NCBI RefSeq assembly: GCF_019977195.1
Contig: NZ_AP024643.1
Location: 3,968,001 to 4,032,000, forward strand
Length of the DNA: 64,000 nt
Origin: Arthrobacter sp. StoSoilA2
GTDB taxonomy: Bacteria; Actinomycetota; Actinomycetes; Actinomycetales; Micrococcaceae
Reading direction: 5' to 3'
In this document: piece after piece, positions 62,883 through 64,000 of the stretch
Position numbering within the stretch: position 1 is the first letter of the stretch
How the letters are laid out: every line of letters starts with the position of its first letter
The notes under the pieces: model-generated
What the model saw: only the letters and a program-made list of their open reading frames with translations
The model's database searches: none
Told to the model about the DNA's origin: nothing
Made by a program: the position numbers and the translations under genes

Positions 62883-64000
62883 ATGGTGACTCGCAAGAAC
62901 CCCATATTCGACACTGCCACCACCCTCGGAAAGATTCTAGGTTTCCTTGGCGTGAGCGCGATTTGTGGCGTCCTGGTGGCGGGCCTGTTGGTCCCCGCAG
63001 CCGCCGTTTCGGGCAGTGCCGCAAGTGGTTCCATCCAGTTCTTTGACACTCTGCCGGCGGAGCTGCAGGTGGATCCGCCCAGCCAGAACACGACGATTCT
63101 GGCGAAGGACGGTACGCCGATCGCCTCCATCTACGCGGAGAACCGTACCAAGGTTCCGCTGGACCAAATGAGCCCGTTCATCAAGGACGCTGTCATCGCC
63201 ATCGAGGACAGCCGTTTTTATGAGCACGGCGGCATCGATACCACCGGCATCATGCGAGCCATCGTGAGCACCGCCCGCGGCAACAAGCAGGGCGCGTCCA
63301 CCATTACGCAGCAATACGTTAACAACGTCATCAATGAGTCGCTGGTGGCCTCCGGCAAGGACGAAGACGTCAAGCTGAACGGCCTGAACAAGGGCGTCGG
63401 AGATAAGCTCCGCGAGATGAAGCTTGCTATCGCCCTGGAGAAGAAGTTCTCCAAGGAGCAGATCCTTGAGGGCTACCTCAACATCGTCTTCTTCAACCGT
63501 GACGCGTATGGCATTGAAGCTGCCTCCAAGTTCTTCTTCAGCACTACTGCGAAGGATCTGACACTTCCGCAGGCAGCCTTGCTCGCTGGTTTGGTGAACA
63601 GCCCGTCCGCCTTCGATCCGATCACCAACCCGGATAACTCCAAGAAGCGGCGCGACCTTGTGCTGGCTGCCATGGTGAACCAGGGCAAGATCTCCCAGGC
63701 TGAGTACGACGAAGCGGTAGCCACCCCTGTCACCACCAAGGTCACTCCCGCACGCCAGGGTTGCGCTTACGCCACCATGGCTCCGTATTTCTGCGACTAC
63801 GTGCTCCACTTGCTTTTGAACAACCCGGCGTACGGCGAGACCTCGGACGAGCGCGAAAAGCGGGTGATGCGCGGCGGCCTGACCATCCGGACCACCCTTG
63901 ATCCCACTGCGCAGACCGTTGCCCAGCAGCAGGTTGATGGGACAGCCGGCGCCAACCCGGACAAGTGGGGTGCCTCGATCGTCTCGGTCCAACCGGGTAC
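62883..64000 (+). CDS. Class A penicillin-binding protein (transglycosylase part; runs off the window)
   Basis: The first 372 codons of a bifunctional peptidoglycan synthase, ATG 62883 after GGAAAAC. An N-terminal membrane anchor (about 20-45), then the GT51 domain with IEDSRFYEHGGID (catalytic Glu), GASTITQQYVNN and the KLAIALEKKFSKEQILEGYLN motif. The transpeptidase domain lies beyond the window. It is divergent from the DUF4177 gene. Confidence 0.93.
   Translation, partial: MVTRKNPIFDTATTLGKILGFLGVSAICGVLVAGLLVPAAAVSGSAASGSIQFFDTLPAELQVDPPSQNTTILAKDGTPIASIYAENRTKVPLDQMSPFIKDAVIAIEDSRFYEHGGIDTTGIMRAIVSTARGNKQGASTITQQYVNNVINESLVASGKDEDVKLNGLNKGVGDKLREMKLAIALEKKFSKEQILEGYLNIVFFNRDAYGIEAASKFFFSTTAKDLTLPQAALLAGLVNSPSAFDPITNPDNSKKRRDLVLAAMVNQGKISQAEYDEAVATPVTTKVTPARQGCAYATMAPYFCDYVLHLLLNNPAYGETSDEREKRVMRGGLTIRTTLDPTAQTVAQQQVDGTAGANPDKWGASIVSVQPG

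Noticed and set aside
1..64000. tRNA, rRNA or prophage genes
   Set aside because: I saw no cloverleaf-like segment, rRNA motif, integrase or phage structural gene; the only mobile element supported is the IS481-family copy.

Overview
The window reads as chromosomal DNA of a high-GC Gram-positive bacterium of the Micrococcaceae, most likely Arthrobacter or Paenarthrobacter. The basis is the high GC of codon third positions, frequent GTG/TTG starts, ATGA/GTGA gene couplings, the actinobacterial 'helicase/secretion neighbourhood' (MrfA-type helicase, CpaE-, TadA-, TadB-, TadC-, TadE-like proteins and a DUF4244 protein), a MarP-type protease next to Crp, and KtrAB, AcuC and GdhA of actinobacterial type. 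The genus is inferred; no rRNA or tRNA gene was seen.

Layout. 0-8.7 kb: the end of a DUF6807/PmoA gene and a degenerate M24 peptidase-like gene face a tightly packed five-gene minus-strand operon. That operon encodes a Gfo/Idh/MocA dehydrogenase, a uronate-dehydrogenase-like SDR, KdgD, an enolase-superfamily sugar-acid dehydratase and a KGSA dehydrogenase, with a divergent LacI regulator. Together these form an oxidative uronate/aldarate route to 2-oxoglutarate. 8.7-12.3 kb: GntR regulator with three operator copies and lldD (lactate oxidation), then gdhA. 12.4-20.7 kb: ArsR regulator, acuC, ktrB-ktrA, proC, a sugar-isomerase-like protein, Ppx/GppA, SseB. 20.8-28.9 kb: topA, winged-helix regulator, methyltransferase, two related lipoproteins, trhO, GNAT. 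29-38.2 kb: the helicase and Tad-like secretion cluster, with an IS481-family element between the two parts. 38.3-44.3 kb: family-A polymerase, CHAD protein, YegP-like protein, NUDIX, nth, membrane protein. 44.7-50 kb: acsA, DeoR regulator, MacB/FtsX-like ABC system. 50.3-58.4 kb: alpha-galactoside locus (LacI, Gfo/Idh/MocA, sugar ABC transporter, GH36). 58.4-64 kb: aroQ, a marP interrupted by a stop codon, crp, NUDIX, RidA, and the start of a class A PBP.

The most unusual theme is non-coding. Every convergent gene junction here with more than about 40 bp of space is occupied by palindromic or tandem repeats or by the IS element. They include a 66-bp dispersed palindrome (two copies), very long perfect hairpins, and a TGTGAGAGA-type repeat that forms head-to-head arrays of 32- and 33-bp units at 50 kb and smaller arrays at 58.4 and 61.1 kb. 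Other notable points: an IS481 insertion at CTAG in which the target duplication supplies stop codons to both the helicase and the transposase; heptad and pentad repeats added to two Tad-cluster proteins; a likely homopolymer frameshift that shortens the TopA tail; and the in-frame nonsense codon in marP.
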